DNA of 64,000 nucleotides from the NCBI RefSeq assembly GCF_018135625.1, contig NZ_CP073078.1:4062501-4126500 (forward strand), given 5' to 3'. Numbering within the stretch: position 1 is the stretch's first letter; every line of letters starts with the position of its first letter. The stretch is from Phenylobacterium montanum (lineage in GTDB: Bacteria > Pseudomonadota > Alphaproteobacteria > Caulobacterales > Caulobacteraceae). This document shows positions 25,770 through 34,614 of this stretch, piece after piece. The notes beneath the pieces were generated by a model. It saw only the letters and a list, made by a program, of their open reading frames with translations, was not told the DNA's origin and did no database searches. The translations under genes were made by a program, and so were the position numbers.

Positions 25770-26771
25770 TCAGGGGTTCGTAGCGCGGCTTTGCGCGACC
25801 TGCTGTGGCGGCGATTCTGGCTGGCCGGCGACCGCTTGGCGCACGAAGGTGACACCTCGAACGACCGAGTCGGCATGGCTGACGCCCAACAGGGTGGCGT
25901 GGCTGGCGGCCGCTACGTGGTCGATATAGCCATGCTGCGAACGCCGGGCCGGGGTGGCCTGCAGGTCTTTCCAGGCCTCGCGCCCGGCGACCGGCCCGGC
26001 GGTGATCACGGCCACCGGCCAGGCGGGGTCCAGGGGGCCGGCGGCCTTGGCCTCCGCGGCGGTGTTCATCCACTGGTCGACCTCGGCCGAGGCCCAGCGG
26101 TTGTGGGTCGGCGAGGCGAAGGCGCGGCGCTTTTCCGCCGAAGCGACCGGGGTAAGGCCGATCTTGTCGCCGAACCAGGTGCCGGCCAGGGGCTGGTAGA
26201 GACCGATCCGAGCCCCCCTCGCCGCCCAACGCGAGGCGGCGGCGAACTTCTCTACGAAGGCTCTCACCTGCGGCTGGTCGATTGCTTCGGGCGGCGCCGC
26301 GTCGATGAAGACCAGGCCGCGGATGCGGTCATGGTTGCGGGCGGCGAACAGCGGCATGTAGGTCCCGGCCATGGAATGGCCGACCATGATGAAAGGCCCG
26401 TCCTCGCCGGCGGCTTTCAGCAGGGCCTCGAGGTCCTTGGCCGCGGCCAGGCCGTCGCGAGGGCCGGGACCGGGATCGGAAAGGCCGAGCCCCGCGCGGT
26501 CGTAGGAGCAGGTGTGCAGGCCTTGCGCGGTGACGCGATCCTGGACTACGCCCCAGTCGGCGGAAAAGCCAAAGGCGCCGGCTTCGAACAGGACGGTGGG
26601 CTCGGCGTTCCGCTCGCCCTCGCAGACGAGGTGCATCCGCCGCCCGCCGATATCGACCAACCGTCCGCGCATGGGGTGAGAGGCCTCCGCGGCGACCAGG
26701 GCGCCGCCGGCTGCGATATAGGCCAGGATCGCCAGGATCAGGCCCGCAAGGATCTTGGAGCCGCGCCGCAT
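25770..26771 (-). CDS. alpha/beta hydrolase with N-terminal membrane segment
   Basis: Predicted serine hydrolase of 333 residues, paralogous to the neighbouring gene. It starts MRRGSKILAGLILAILAYIA with a hydrophobic segment that should act as a signal anchor; its paralogue lacks this. Nucleophile GHSMAG, YDRAGLGLSD and AASHATLLG (catalytic His) are present. The two genes are separated by about 65 bp. Because one is anchored and the other not, they may act on related substrates in different compartments (inference). A start at 26852 is possible but adds no family sequence. Confidence 0.87.
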   Translation of the reverse strand: MRRGSKILAGLILAILAYIAAGGALVAAEASHPMRGRLVDIGGRRMHLVCEGERNAEPTVLFEAGAFGFSADWGVVQDRVTAQGLHTCSYDRAGLGLSDPGPGPRDGLAAAKDLEALLKAAGEDGPFIMVGHSMAGTYMPLFAARNHDRIRGLVFIDAAPPEAIDQPQVRAFVEKFAAASRWAARGARIGLYQPLAGTWFGDKIGLTPVASAEKRRAFASPTHNRWASAEVDQWMNTAAEAKAAGPLDPAWPVAVITAGPVAGREAWKDLQATPARRSQHGYIDHVAAASHATLLGVSHADSVVRGVTFVRQAVAGQPESPPQQVAQSRATNP

Positions 26772-26898
26772 GGGCCGGGATGTAGGTGAGTCGGATGTCG
26801 TTTGTAAGACGGCCGTCGGGAGGCGCGTAGTCGCAGGGAGCAAATGCGCCACTCCCCTGCGGGGTCGTATGGTGGAGGGCGCGCCAAGGCTGCGCTTG

Positions 26899-26918
26899 TT
26901 TTGACGATAACGTCAAAA
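26899..26918. promoter_or_regulatory. 20-bp perfect palindrome (operator-like) P1
   Basis: TTTTGACG-ATAA-CGTCAAAA, a perfect 8-bp inverted repeat with a 4-base spacer, about 130 bp upstream of the anchored hydrolase start. A near-identical copy lies at 27140-27159. The form is that of a dimeric repressor site. Confidence 0.6.
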
Positions 26919-26937
26919 TTCTAACGCTGCGGTGCGG

Positions 26938-26978
26938 AAAAAACTTGAGCCCGCCGCGGGGGATAACGCGGCGGGCTC
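26938..26978 (-). terminator. strong intrinsic terminator (minus strand)
   Basis: Perfect 12-bp stem (GAGCCCGCCGCG at 26947-26958 with its complement at 26967-26978), 8-base loop, followed on the minus strand by AAGTTTTTT. It ends a transcript coming from about 27060. Confidence 0.85.
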
Positions 26979-27060
26979 CGAAGCCTGATGATGGCAGGCG
27001 TTTCCTCCCCGAAACGCCGGAGACCGTGGGTATCTGACGACCCTCTTGTCTCTCGCAGGG
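26938..27060 (-). ncRNA. candidate structured small RNA or leader
   Basis: The minus strand between a TTGACA element (27092-27087) and the terminator can fold into successive hairpins. GAGAC/GTCTC closes an inner GGGT/ACCC hairpin (27020-27052). A perfect 8-bp stem GGCGTTTC/GAAACGCC has a purine loop GGGGAG (26997-27018). A GCCTG/CAGGC hairpin comes next, then the terminator. It overlaps no convincing protein gene. It could be an independent small RNA, or a terminating leader of the hydrolase gene 165 bp downstream. I do not recognise a known RNA family. Confidence 0.45.
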
Positions 27061-27139
27061 TTAGAAGAACCGTATTTTGGCGGGGCTGTCAATCTTTCGA
27101 CGACTTTGCAGCCATCGTCCAAAGTCACGTCGCCGTGAT

Positions 27140-27159
27140 TTTTGACGAAAATGTCAAAA
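27140..27159. promoter_or_regulatory. 20-bp near-perfect palindrome (operator-like) P2
   Basis: TTTTGACG-AAAA-TGTCAAAA, one mismatch in 8-bp arms, the same pattern as P1 at 26899. On the plus strand it includes a TTGACG element with TATATG 16 bases downstream, so it could overlap a promoter. Confidence 0.55.
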
Positions 27160-27218
27160 CCCATATATGGTAAGGGATTGCGCGTTTCTGACAGCGCTGT
27201 AACAGTTCACAAAAGGTG

Positions 27219-27246
27219 AAAAATTGGGCTCGGGCCGCCCCATTTT
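27219..27246 (-). terminator. probable hisSZG terminator
   Basis: Ten-bp stem with one mismatch (AAAATTGGGC against GCCCCATTTT, 7-base loop) ending in a T-run on the minus strand, about 85 bp after the hisG stop. The flanking A and T runs allow use in either direction. Confidence 0.5.
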
Positions 27247-27330
27247 GTGGCGCCGCACAAAAATATTTCACCGTTATTTTGCATGAACCCGACGCGATCT
27301 TGGTGAATCGGGAGGCGCTGCGGCCGCGGA

Positions 27331-28290
27331 TCAGGGCTTCAGGCGGGCTTCCAGGGCGTCGGCGGCGGGGCTGGCCGGCTCGAAGGCGAATTCCGGCCGG
27401 GTCACCGACACCGGTCCGACGCCCTCGGCGCTCAAGGCCGCGGCGATGTCGAACAGGTCGCTGGTCTGGGCCAGGAGGCCATTGGCCCGCCGCGAGGCGC
27501 CGCGCGCCAGGAACGGCTCGGTCGCCGCCTCCGCCCTGACAGACTGTTCCGGCGGCCAGGCCATGAGGCTCAGGCGCCGCGCCCGGGCCCGGGCCTCGAC
27601 CACGCCCAACAGGCGCCGCACCGAACCCAACTGGCCCGCAGTCCAGGCCGTCTTCAGGCTGGCGGCGAGCTGGGCCTGGCTCTTCAGGATCACCCCGTCC
27701 GACAGGATCTTCAGCCCGTTGGCGCGCAGGGTGGCGCCGGTGGTGGTGATGTCGACCACCAGCTCGGCCGCCCCGGCCGCGGGCGCGCCCTCGGTGGCCC
27801 CGCCGGACTCGACGATGCGGTAGTCGACGATGCCCAGCCGGGCGAAGAAGGCGCGGGTCTGGGCGGTGTATTTGGTCGCCACACGCAGGCGCCGGCCGGT
27901 GCGCGCCGCATAGTGGGCGGCGACCTCGTCCACATCGGCCATGGTCTCGACGTCGATCCAGCTCTTGGGCGCGGCCACCACCAGGTCGGCGCGGCCAAAC
28001 CCTAACGCGCGCAGCAGCATGACCTGGTCGGCCACGTGCTCCCCGCGCTCGCGCAGCAGGTCCTCGCCGGTGACGCCCAGGTGGATGTCGCCGGCGTCGA
28101 GCGCCGCGGCGATGTCGCTGGCCGAGAGCAACTGCACCACCACGTCAGGCAGGCCGACGATCTCGGCTCTGTAGCCGCGCTCGCCGCCCTCGACCTCCAG
28201 GCGGAAGCCGCTGTCCGACAGCCAGGCCTCGCACTGTTCCTTCAGCCGCCCCTTGGAGGGCAGACCCATGATCAGGGGCGCCGTGCTCAT
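27331..28290 (-). CDS. hisG: ATP phosphoribosyltransferase catalytic subunit
   Basis: First enzyme of histidine synthesis. Typical HisG segments: GLPSKGRLKEQ at the start, GVTGEDLLRE, RVATKYTAQTRAFF, ESGGATEGAPAAGAAELVVDIT and TGATLRANGLKIL. At 319 residues it is about 90 longer than the usual short, HisZ-dependent form (~210-230); the extra part follows about residue 225. Because hisZ lies immediately upstream with an ATGA overlap, it still should work as a HisG-HisZ complex. The role of the extension is unknown. Confidence 0.94.
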   Translation of the reverse strand: MSTAPLIMGLPSKGRLKEQCEAWLSDSGFRLEVEGGERGYRAEIVGLPDVVVQLLSASDIAAALDAGDIHLGVTGEDLLRERGEHVADQVMLLRALGFGRADLVVAAPKSWIDVETMADVDEVAAHYAARTGRRLRVATKYTAQTRAFFARLGIVDYRIVESGGATEGAPAAGAAELVVDITTTGATLRANGLKILSDGVILKSQAQLAASLKTAWTAGQLGSVRRLLGVVEARARARRLSLMAWPPEQSVRAEAATEPFLARGASRRANGLLAQTSDLFDIAAALSAEGVGPVSVTRPEFAFEPASPAADALEARLKP

Positions 28291-29405
28291 GACAGGGCTC
28301 CCGACCAGGCCCGCGCTGGGCGCACCATGCAGCCGACCGCTCCGGTCTGGCCGCCGCCCAGCCGCACCGGCAGGGCGTCGTAGCGACCGCCGCCGGCGAC
28401 CGAGAAGCCTTCGCCCAGGGCGGCGCTGCGCACCTCGAACAGCATGCCGTCGTAGTAGCCGAAGGCGCGGCCGAAGCCGGTGGCGAAGCTCATGCGCTCG
28501 CGCGGCGCGCCGGCCGCCTCCAGGGCGTCGAGCCGCTGCGACCAGGCGCCTAGCGGACCGTCGAGGTTCACGCCAAGGGCGGCGATCTGCGCCAAGGCCG
28601 CGCGCGGCTCGCCGGAAATCTCCAGATAGCGGCGGATCAGCCCGGCCTCGGCCTCGGTCAGGCGCGGGGCGCTGGCGGCGGCGGAACGCTCGATCAGCCG
28701 ATGGGCGATCTCGCCGGCGCTGCGCCCGCCGACCTGCTGCACCCCGGCCAGGGCCCAGAGGTCCTGCAGAACGGCCACCGCCTCGGTCTCGGGCAGGCCC
28801 GCCAGCAGCGAGGCGATGCGGTCGCCCTGGCGCTCGGCGACGTCGCCCGACTGGGCGCGCTCCAGCTCTGCGCCCATGGTGCGTGGGCGGGAAAAGGCGC
28901 GGATCAGACGCTGGGTCAGTGGCGCGGCCAGGCCCAGGGCGGCGACGAAGGCGCGGTAGAGGCCGACATCGCCCAGAAGCAGGGAAAGATCGTCCCGCCC
29001 CCCGGCGCTGGCTGAGCGCCAGGCCAGGCTCGCGACCTCGGCGTCGGCCGCGGCCAGGTCGGCGCCGCCGAAGGCTTCCAGGCCGACCTGCAGGAATTCC
29101 TCGGGATGGTCCGCCCCCGCCGGCGAGACGCGGAAGGCGCGGCCCTCATAGGTGTAGCGGCCGGCAGCGGCGCCTGAGGCGATGTGCTCGCGGGCCACGG
29201 CGATGGTGAAGTCGGGACGCAGGCAGCTCTCCTCGCCGCCCTGGCCCTGCACCACGAACAGGCGTGCGTGCATGGCCTCGCCGGCCAGGTCCAGGATCAG
29301 GCCCAGGGGCTGGATCACCGCCGGGTCGATGGCGGCGCCGGCGCCGGCGAAGGGCGCGCGAATGGCGGCCCGCACGCTGTCGGGAACGGCCGGCTCCAGG
29401 CGCAT
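28287..29405 (-). CDS. hisZ: ATP phosphoribosyltransferase regulatory subunit
   Basis: Catalytically inactive HisRS-like protein required by short-form HisG. The 372-residue product begins MRLEPAVPDSVRAAIRAPF. HisRS-like pieces remain (RPDFTIAVAREHI, RYTYEGRAFR, FGRAFGYYDGMLFEV, SVAGGGRYDALPVRLGG) but the amino-acylation motifs are incomplete. Start overlaps hisS stop by one base and stop overlaps the hisG start by four, so hisS-hisZ-hisG is one coupled operon. Confidence 0.92.
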   Translation of the reverse strand: MRLEPAVPDSVRAAIRAPFAGAGAAIDPAVIQPLGLILDLAGEAMHARLFVVQGQGGEESCLRPDFTIAVAREHIASGAAAGRYTYEGRAFRVSPAGADHPEEFLQVGLEAFGGADLAAADAEVASLAWRSASAGGRDDLSLLLGDVGLYRAFVAALGLAAPLTQRLIRAFSRPRTMGAELERAQSGDVAERQGDRIASLLAGLPETEAVAVLQDLWALAGVQQVGGRSAGEIAHRLIERSAAASAPRLTEAEAGLIRRYLEISGEPRAALAQIAALGVNLDGPLGAWSQRLDALEAAGAPRERMSFATGFGRAFGYYDGMLFEVRSAALGEGFSVAGGGRYDALPVRLGGGQTGAVGCMVRPARAWSGALS

Positions 29406-30871
29406 CAGCCAGCGTCCACGATACGGCGGACGACCGAGACCAACTCGTCCCGCGAGACGGTCACCTGCCCCGGCCGCTCGGCGCGCCAAGCCTGGTTGTC
29501 GGTGACGCCCGCGGCCAGTTCGCGGCCGAGGTCCAGGTCCTTGATGGTCACCTGGCCGGCGGCGATCTCGTCCCCGCCCATGATCACGGCCGCCGGCGAT
29601 AGGCGCCGGTCGGCGTATTTCATCTGCGCCTTCATCCCCGAGGTCCCCAGATAGACCTCGGCGGCGATCCCGGCGGCGCGCAGCTCGCCGGCGGCGGCGA
29701 AATAGTGGGCCATGGCGGCCTGGTCGAAGGCGATCACCACCACCGGGCCGCGCGCTTTCTCAGCGGAATCGCGGCCGGCGGCGCGCAGGGCCGCGATGAG
29801 GCGCGAGACGCCGAAGGAAAAGCCCGTGGCCGGGGTCCGTTCGCCGGTGAAGCGGGCCACCAGGTCGTCATAGCGCCCGCCGCCGCCCACCGAGCCGAAG
29901 CGCATCGGCTGGCCGCGCTCGTCGGTGGTGTCCAGCAGCAGCTCGGCCTCGAAAACCGCGCCCGTATAGTATTCAAGCCCGCGCACGATCGAGGGATCGA
30001 AGCTCGCCCGGTCCGCGCCGACGCCCAGGCTGGTCAGGGCGGCGTCGATCTTCGCCAACTCCTCCAGCCCCTCGTCGCCCTCGGCCGAGCCGCCAATGGC
30101 CTCGGCGATGCTGGAAAGCGTCCCGGCTCGGTCGGGCTGGCCGGCGGTGACGAAGGCCAGCACCCGCTCGGCCGCCGAGGCCGAGATCCTGGCCCCGACC
30201 GTGAAAGCGCCCGACTCGTCCTTGCGCCCTTCGCCCAACAGGTGGCGCACTCCGTCCGGCCCCAGCCGGTCCAGCTTGTCCACCGCACGCAGCACCGCCA
30301 GGCGCTGGCCCGCATCCTCGACCCCGGCGGCGCTCAGAAGGCCGTTCAGGAGCTTGCGATTGTTGATCTTGACCACCGCCTGGCCGGGCTGAAGGCCGAT
30401 CGCCTCCAGCCCCTGGCTCATCATGGCGATCATCTCGGCGTCGGCCTCGGGACGGGCCGAGCCCACCGTGTCGGCGTCGCACTGGATGAATTCGCGGAAG
30501 CGGCCAGGCCCCGGCTTCTCGTTGCGCCAGACCGGGCCGACAGCATAGCGGCGGAATGGCTTGGGCAGGGTCTCCCAGTGCTGGGCGGAAAAACGGGCGA
30601 GGGGCGCGGTCAGGTCATAGCGCAGCGCCATCCACTGCTCGTCATCGTCCTGCAGGGCGAAAACGCCCTCGTTCGGCCGGTCGCTGTCGGGCAGGAACTT
30701 GCCGAGCGCGTCGGCATATTCGAACGCGCCGGTGTCCAGCCGCTCGAAACCGCAGCGCTCATAGACTTCCGCGATCGCCTCGATGATCCGGCGCTCTGCG
30801 CGCAGGTCGGCGGCGCGCTTGTCGGCGAAGCCGCGCGGCGTGCGGGCGATGGGTCGGAAGGTCTCGCTCAT
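29405..30871 (-). CDS. hisS: histidyl-tRNA synthetase
   Basis: Class II aminoacyl-tRNA synthetase charging tRNA-His. The 488-residue form starts MSETFRPIARTPRGFADKRA. Motif 2 reads VGPVWRNEKPGPGRFREF; the histidine-binding stretches are GLEYYTGAVFEAEL and SVGGGGRYDDLV; motif 3 is GFSFGVSRLI; an anticodon-binding domain ends the protein. An alternative start four residues upstream (MRRSMSETF) is possible. It is divergent from the DUF1801-type gene. Confidence 0.95.
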   Translation of the reverse strand: MSETFRPIARTPRGFADKRAADLRAERRIIEAIAEVYERCGFERLDTGAFEYADALGKFLPDSDRPNEGVFALQDDDEQWMALRYDLTAPLARFSAQHWETLPKPFRRYAVGPVWRNEKPGPGRFREFIQCDADTVGSARPEADAEMIAMMSQGLEAIGLQPGQAVVKINNRKLLNGLLSAAGVEDAGQRLAVLRAVDKLDRLGPDGVRHLLGEGRKDESGAFTVGARISASAAERVLAFVTAGQPDRAGTLSSIAEAIGGSAEGDEGLEELAKIDAALTSLGVGADRASFDPSIVRGLEYYTGAVFEAELLLDTTDERGQPMRFGSVGGGGRYDDLVARFTGERTPATGFSFGVSRLIAALRAAGRDSAEKARGPVVVIAFDQAAMAHYFAAAGELRAAGIAAEVYLGTSGMKAQMKYADRRLSPAAVIMGGDEIAAGQVTIKDLDLGRELAAGVTDNQAWRAERPGQVTVSRDELVSVVRRIVDAG

Positions 30872-31008
30872 GCTGCGGCGCATAAAGGATCGCGCGCGCG
30901 GGGGCAAGAAAGCCGCTCGCCGCCGGGGCTGGAACCAGCGGAACGGGCGCCCTATCTCTCCCGTTCGCCCCAGGATCGAAAACGACGGGCGCAGGAGCCT
31001 CGAACACC

Positions 31009-31407
31009 ATGAGCAAGGCTGCAGCATCCGAGGCTGAGTCCCCGTCGCGCCTGATCGACGCTCGCATCGCCGAGCTGGGCGACTGGCGCGGCGAGACCCT
31101 CGCCCGCGTCCGGGCCCTGATCAAGGAAGCCGAGCCCGAGGTGGTCGAGACCTGGAAATGGCGCGGGGTGCCGGTCTGGGAACGCGACGGCATGATCTGC
31201 ACTGGCGAGACCTACAAGGCCGCCGTCAAGCTGACCTTCGCCAAGGGTGCGGCGCTGGACGACCCGGCAGGCCTGTTCAACTCCAGCCTGGACGGCAACG
31301 TCCGGCGCGCCATCGACCTCCACGAGGGCGAGCCGGTCAACGGCGAGGCGCTGAAGGCGCTGGTGCGGGCGGCCGTGGCCCTGAACCGGTCGAAGGGTAA
31401 GAAGTAG
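31009..31407 (+). CDS. DUF1801 (YdhG/YjbR-like) domain protein
   Basis: Soluble 132-residue protein with the DUF1801 fold. Recognised by LARVRALIKEAEPEVVETWKWRGVPVWERDG, GMICTGETYKAAVKLTFAKGAAL and the FNSSLDGNVRRAIDL segment. The molecular role of this widespread family is not established. The start ATG (MSKAAASEAESPSRLIDARI) follows a GAACACC leader. Nothing in the neighbourhood indicates function. Confidence 0.85.
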   Translation: MSKAAASEAESPSRLIDARIAELGDWRGETLARVRALIKEAEPEVVETWKWRGVPVWERDGMICTGETYKAAVKLTFAKGAALDDPAGLFNSSLDGNVRRAIDLHEGEPVNGEALKALVRAAVALNRSKGKK

Positions 31408-31486
31408 CGAGCATCGGGCGGTAGCACCCCGTTTACCGGATCGGGTTAACACCGGGGAAACCACGTTCGCGCTCACGAGGCCGTCC

Positions 31487-31960
31487 ATGTCCTGCGATGT
31501 CGCCGTCGCCGCCTTTTTAATGTTCGCCTCCGCTGGCGACGCCCAGCAGGCGCGGCTGATCCTGGCCGACGCCGCGGCGCCGGCCTCGGTGGCTGGCGAG
31601 CCGCTGTTCCACGACATCGTGCTGAGGGCGGCCGGGCTGAAGTCCCAGGTCGAAACCTGGCGCGCCGGCATCGGCCAGGCCGCGGGCCCCGTGCCGCTTA
31701 GCGGCTTTGAGGCCTTCAGCGCCCGTATCGGCGAGCTTTCGGCCCTCGACGAGAACGGCCACAAGCTACTGGTCTCGCGCGGCGCGGCCGACGACCTCAA
31801 GTGCATCCTGCACGGCATCGCCCAGGACCTGCCGGCCAAGCTCGAAGCGGTGAAGGCGGCCAAGACCGGTCATGAGGAAGACCTGGCCCTGCGCGACATT
31901 GCCTATCTGCTCAACGACAATGTCGAGGTGATCACCGCCCCGCCGCAGCCGCCGGCCTGA
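31487..31960 (+). CDS. hypothetical protein
   Basis: Unrecognised 157-residue protein, MSCDVAVAAFLMFASAGDAQ at the start and APPQPPA at the end. It is predicted largely helical, without a clear signal peptide. Coding is supported by normal codon use and by the next gene starting on its last base (TGATGG junction). It probably forms a two-gene unit with the following small membrane protein. No function can be given. Confidence 0.7.
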   Translation: MSCDVAVAAFLMFASAGDAQQARLILADAAAPASVAGEPLFHDIVLRAAGLKSQVETWRAGIGQAAGPVPLSGFEAFSARIGELSALDENGHKLLVSRGAADDLKCILHGIAQDLPAKLEAVKAAKTGHEEDLALRDIAYLLNDNVEVITAPPQPPA

Positions 31961-32172
31961 TGGACTTCAAGGTCACCGCGATCGTCGCCGCCGCCGCCCT
32001 GGCCGCGACGCTCTTCTTCGGCTGGCGCGGGGCGCGGCCGCCCAACCTGATCAAGGGGCCGCGCATGATACCGCACCGGTTCCTGATGGTGCTGTCGGCG
32101 GCGGTGCTGCTCTTGATGCTGGTGCATCTGGTCAACCTGGCCGGCATCCACACCGGCGGGACCACCCGCTGA
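31960..32172 (+). CDS. small two-span membrane protein
   Basis: Seventy-residue protein with two hydrophobic helices: about residues 5-22 (VTAIVAAAALAATLFFGW) and 42-62 (FLMVLSAAVLLLMLVHLV), joined by a basic loop. It overlaps the preceding hypothetical gene by one base. Family not recognised. Confidence 0.7.
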   Translation: MDFKVTAIVAAAALAATLFFGWRGARPPNLIKGPRMIPHRFLMVLSAAVLLLMLVHLVNLAGIHTGGTTR

Positions 32173-32173
32173 T

Positions 32174-32518
32174 CTAGACTTCGGTCTTGGTGATCTTGCC
32201 GGTGGCCAGGCGGCGGTCGGCGGCGCCCGAATATTCCGTGCCCAGATAGGTAGCCCGGGCCCGGTCCAGGGTCTCCTTGCCGCCGCGCAGGCCGCGCTTG
32301 TGGCCGCCCTGGCCCATCATCTGGGCGGCGTAGGCCGCTTCGCTGACCTTGGGCGGTTCCGGCTCCTCGCGGACGGGCGTGGTGGCGATGGCCGGCAGGT
32401 TGGGCTGGGCCGGTTCGGCCTCATGCGTCTCCTGCGCTTCGGCGCCCGAGACGCCGCCCACGCGCACCACCCGGCTGACGCCGGAGACGGGTCTCAAGGG
32501 GCGGATCGGGTCGGTCAT
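32174..32518 (-). CDS. hypothetical protein, conserved-looking C-terminus
   Basis: Protein of 114 residues, not recognised. The first half is low-complexity (Pro/Glu/Ala, from PIRPLRPVSGVSRVVRV), while the second half looks ordered: SEAAYAAQMMGQGGHKRGLRGG and YLGTEYSGAADRRLATGKIT. No membrane segment. It is convergent with the small membrane protein gene (one base between stops). Codon use fits the genome. Confidence 0.68.
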   Translation of the reverse strand: MTDPIRPLRPVSGVSRVVRVGGVSGAEAQETHEAEPAQPNLPAIATTPVREEPEPPKVSEAAYAAQMMGQGGHKRGLRGGKETLDRARATYLGTEYSGAADRRLATGKITKTEV

Positions 32519-32572
32519 CGCGCGGCCAGCCTAGATTGCGCCGGTTAAGAAGCCGTGGCCGGTTCCGCGGGC

Positions 32573-33184
32573 CTATTCCTTCGCCGCCAGCTTGGCGATC
32601 TGCTGCTGCATTTCCTCGATGCGCTTCTTCAGGTCGTCCAGGCCGGTGTCGGCCGGCGGGGGCGTTTCGGCGGCCGGCTCCGCCGCCGGGGCCGCAGCGG
32701 CGGGCTCGTCCGGGCGGCCGAAGGCGAATGGGGTGAACATCTTCATTGCCCGGTCGAACATGGCCATGTTCTGACGGACCTGCTCCTCCATGAAGCCCAT
32801 GCCTGGCGGAACCGAAAGCCCGGCCGCGCCCATCTGCCCGCGCATCCGCTCCTGCTGGCGGGTGAAGTTGTCCAGGGACAACTCCAGGAAGCTCGGCACA
32901 AACGCCTGCATGCTGTCGCCATAGAAGCGGATCAGCTGGCGCAGGAACTGGATGGGCAGCAGGTTCTGTCCCCGGCTCTCTTCGTCGAAGATGATCTGGG
33001 TCAGGACGGACCTGGTGATGTCCTCGTTGGTCTTGGCGTCGTAGACGACGAAATCGACGCCCTCCTTGACCATCTCGGCCAGGTGCTCGAGCGTCACATA
33101 GGCGCTGGAGCGGGTGTTGTAGAGCCGCCGGTTGGCGTACTTCTTGATGACCACGCGCTCACCGGTTTGGTCGGCTTCTGCCAT
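32573..33184 (-). CDS. phaR: polyhydroxyalkanoate synthesis repressor PhaR
   Basis: DNA- and PHB-binding repressor that controls phasins and PHB synthesis in alphaproteobacteria. Residues about 8-70 form the DNA-binding domain (VVIKKYANRRLYNTRSSAYV), followed by the PHB-binding domain (ILTQIIFDEESRG). An Ala/Pro linker and a short coiled coil (DLKKRIEEMQQQIAKL) close the 203-residue protein. The start MAEADQTGERVV was chosen over long upstream extensions. It is divergent from phaA-phaB, its expected regulatory partners. Confidence 0.94.
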   Translation of the reverse strand: MAEADQTGERVVIKKYANRRLYNTRSSAYVTLEHLAEMVKEGVDFVVYDAKTNEDITRSVLTQIIFDEESRGQNLLPIQFLRQLIRFYGDSMQAFVPSFLELSLDNFTRQQERMRGQMGAAGLSVPPGMGFMEEQVRQNMAMFDRAMKMFTPFAFGRPDEPAAAAPAAEPAAETPPPADTGLDDLKKRIEEMQQQIAKLAAKE

Positions 33185-33237
33185 CGGGTTCCTCAGGGCG
33201 GCGCCACTCAAGGGCAATGGAATCGTTGTTTTCCGCG

Positions 33238-33260
33238 CTGCAGTATCGCGGATGCAGCAG
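33238..33260. promoter_or_regulatory. TGCA-rich inverted repeat, possible PhaR site
   Basis: CTGCA-N10-TGCAG followed by CAG lies in the divergent phaR/phaA spacer. PhaR of Paracoccus is known to bind TGC/GCA-rich repeats, so this is a plausible autoregulatory operator. Confidence 0.35.
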
Positions 33261-33401
33261 ACAAGCGCCAGTCGTCGATTTGACACTCGAAATCGGCATG
33301 ATCGCGTGACGAACCCGCCCGGTTGGGGCAATGGTTAGGAGAGCCGCGCCCGCGGCCGCACGGCCGGTATCGTTTGGGCGCACACTTGTGGAGCAAGGTT
33401 C

Positions 33402-34577
<1,176 letters not shown>

Positions 34578-34614
34578 ACTAGAAACGGCGAGGCTTGGGC
34601 GAGGAGACGGCAGC

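Larger units (their letters stand above)
26772..27330. other. 560-bp non-coding region, AT-richer than the rest
   Basis: Longest gene-free stretch in the window. It holds palindrome P1, the minus-strand terminator and candidate RNA, palindrome P2, a second hairpin terminator (27219-27246) and another hairpin TTTTGTG-N6-CACAAAA near 27242-27262. An 83-codon minus-strand frame runs through the terminator stem and is not credible. Confidence 0.7.

Noticed and set aside
26913..27164. An 83-codon minus-strand frame in the gene-free region
   Set aside because: It has no ribosome site, runs through a perfect terminator stem, and its start lies in palindrome P2. The structured-RNA reading explains the sequence better.
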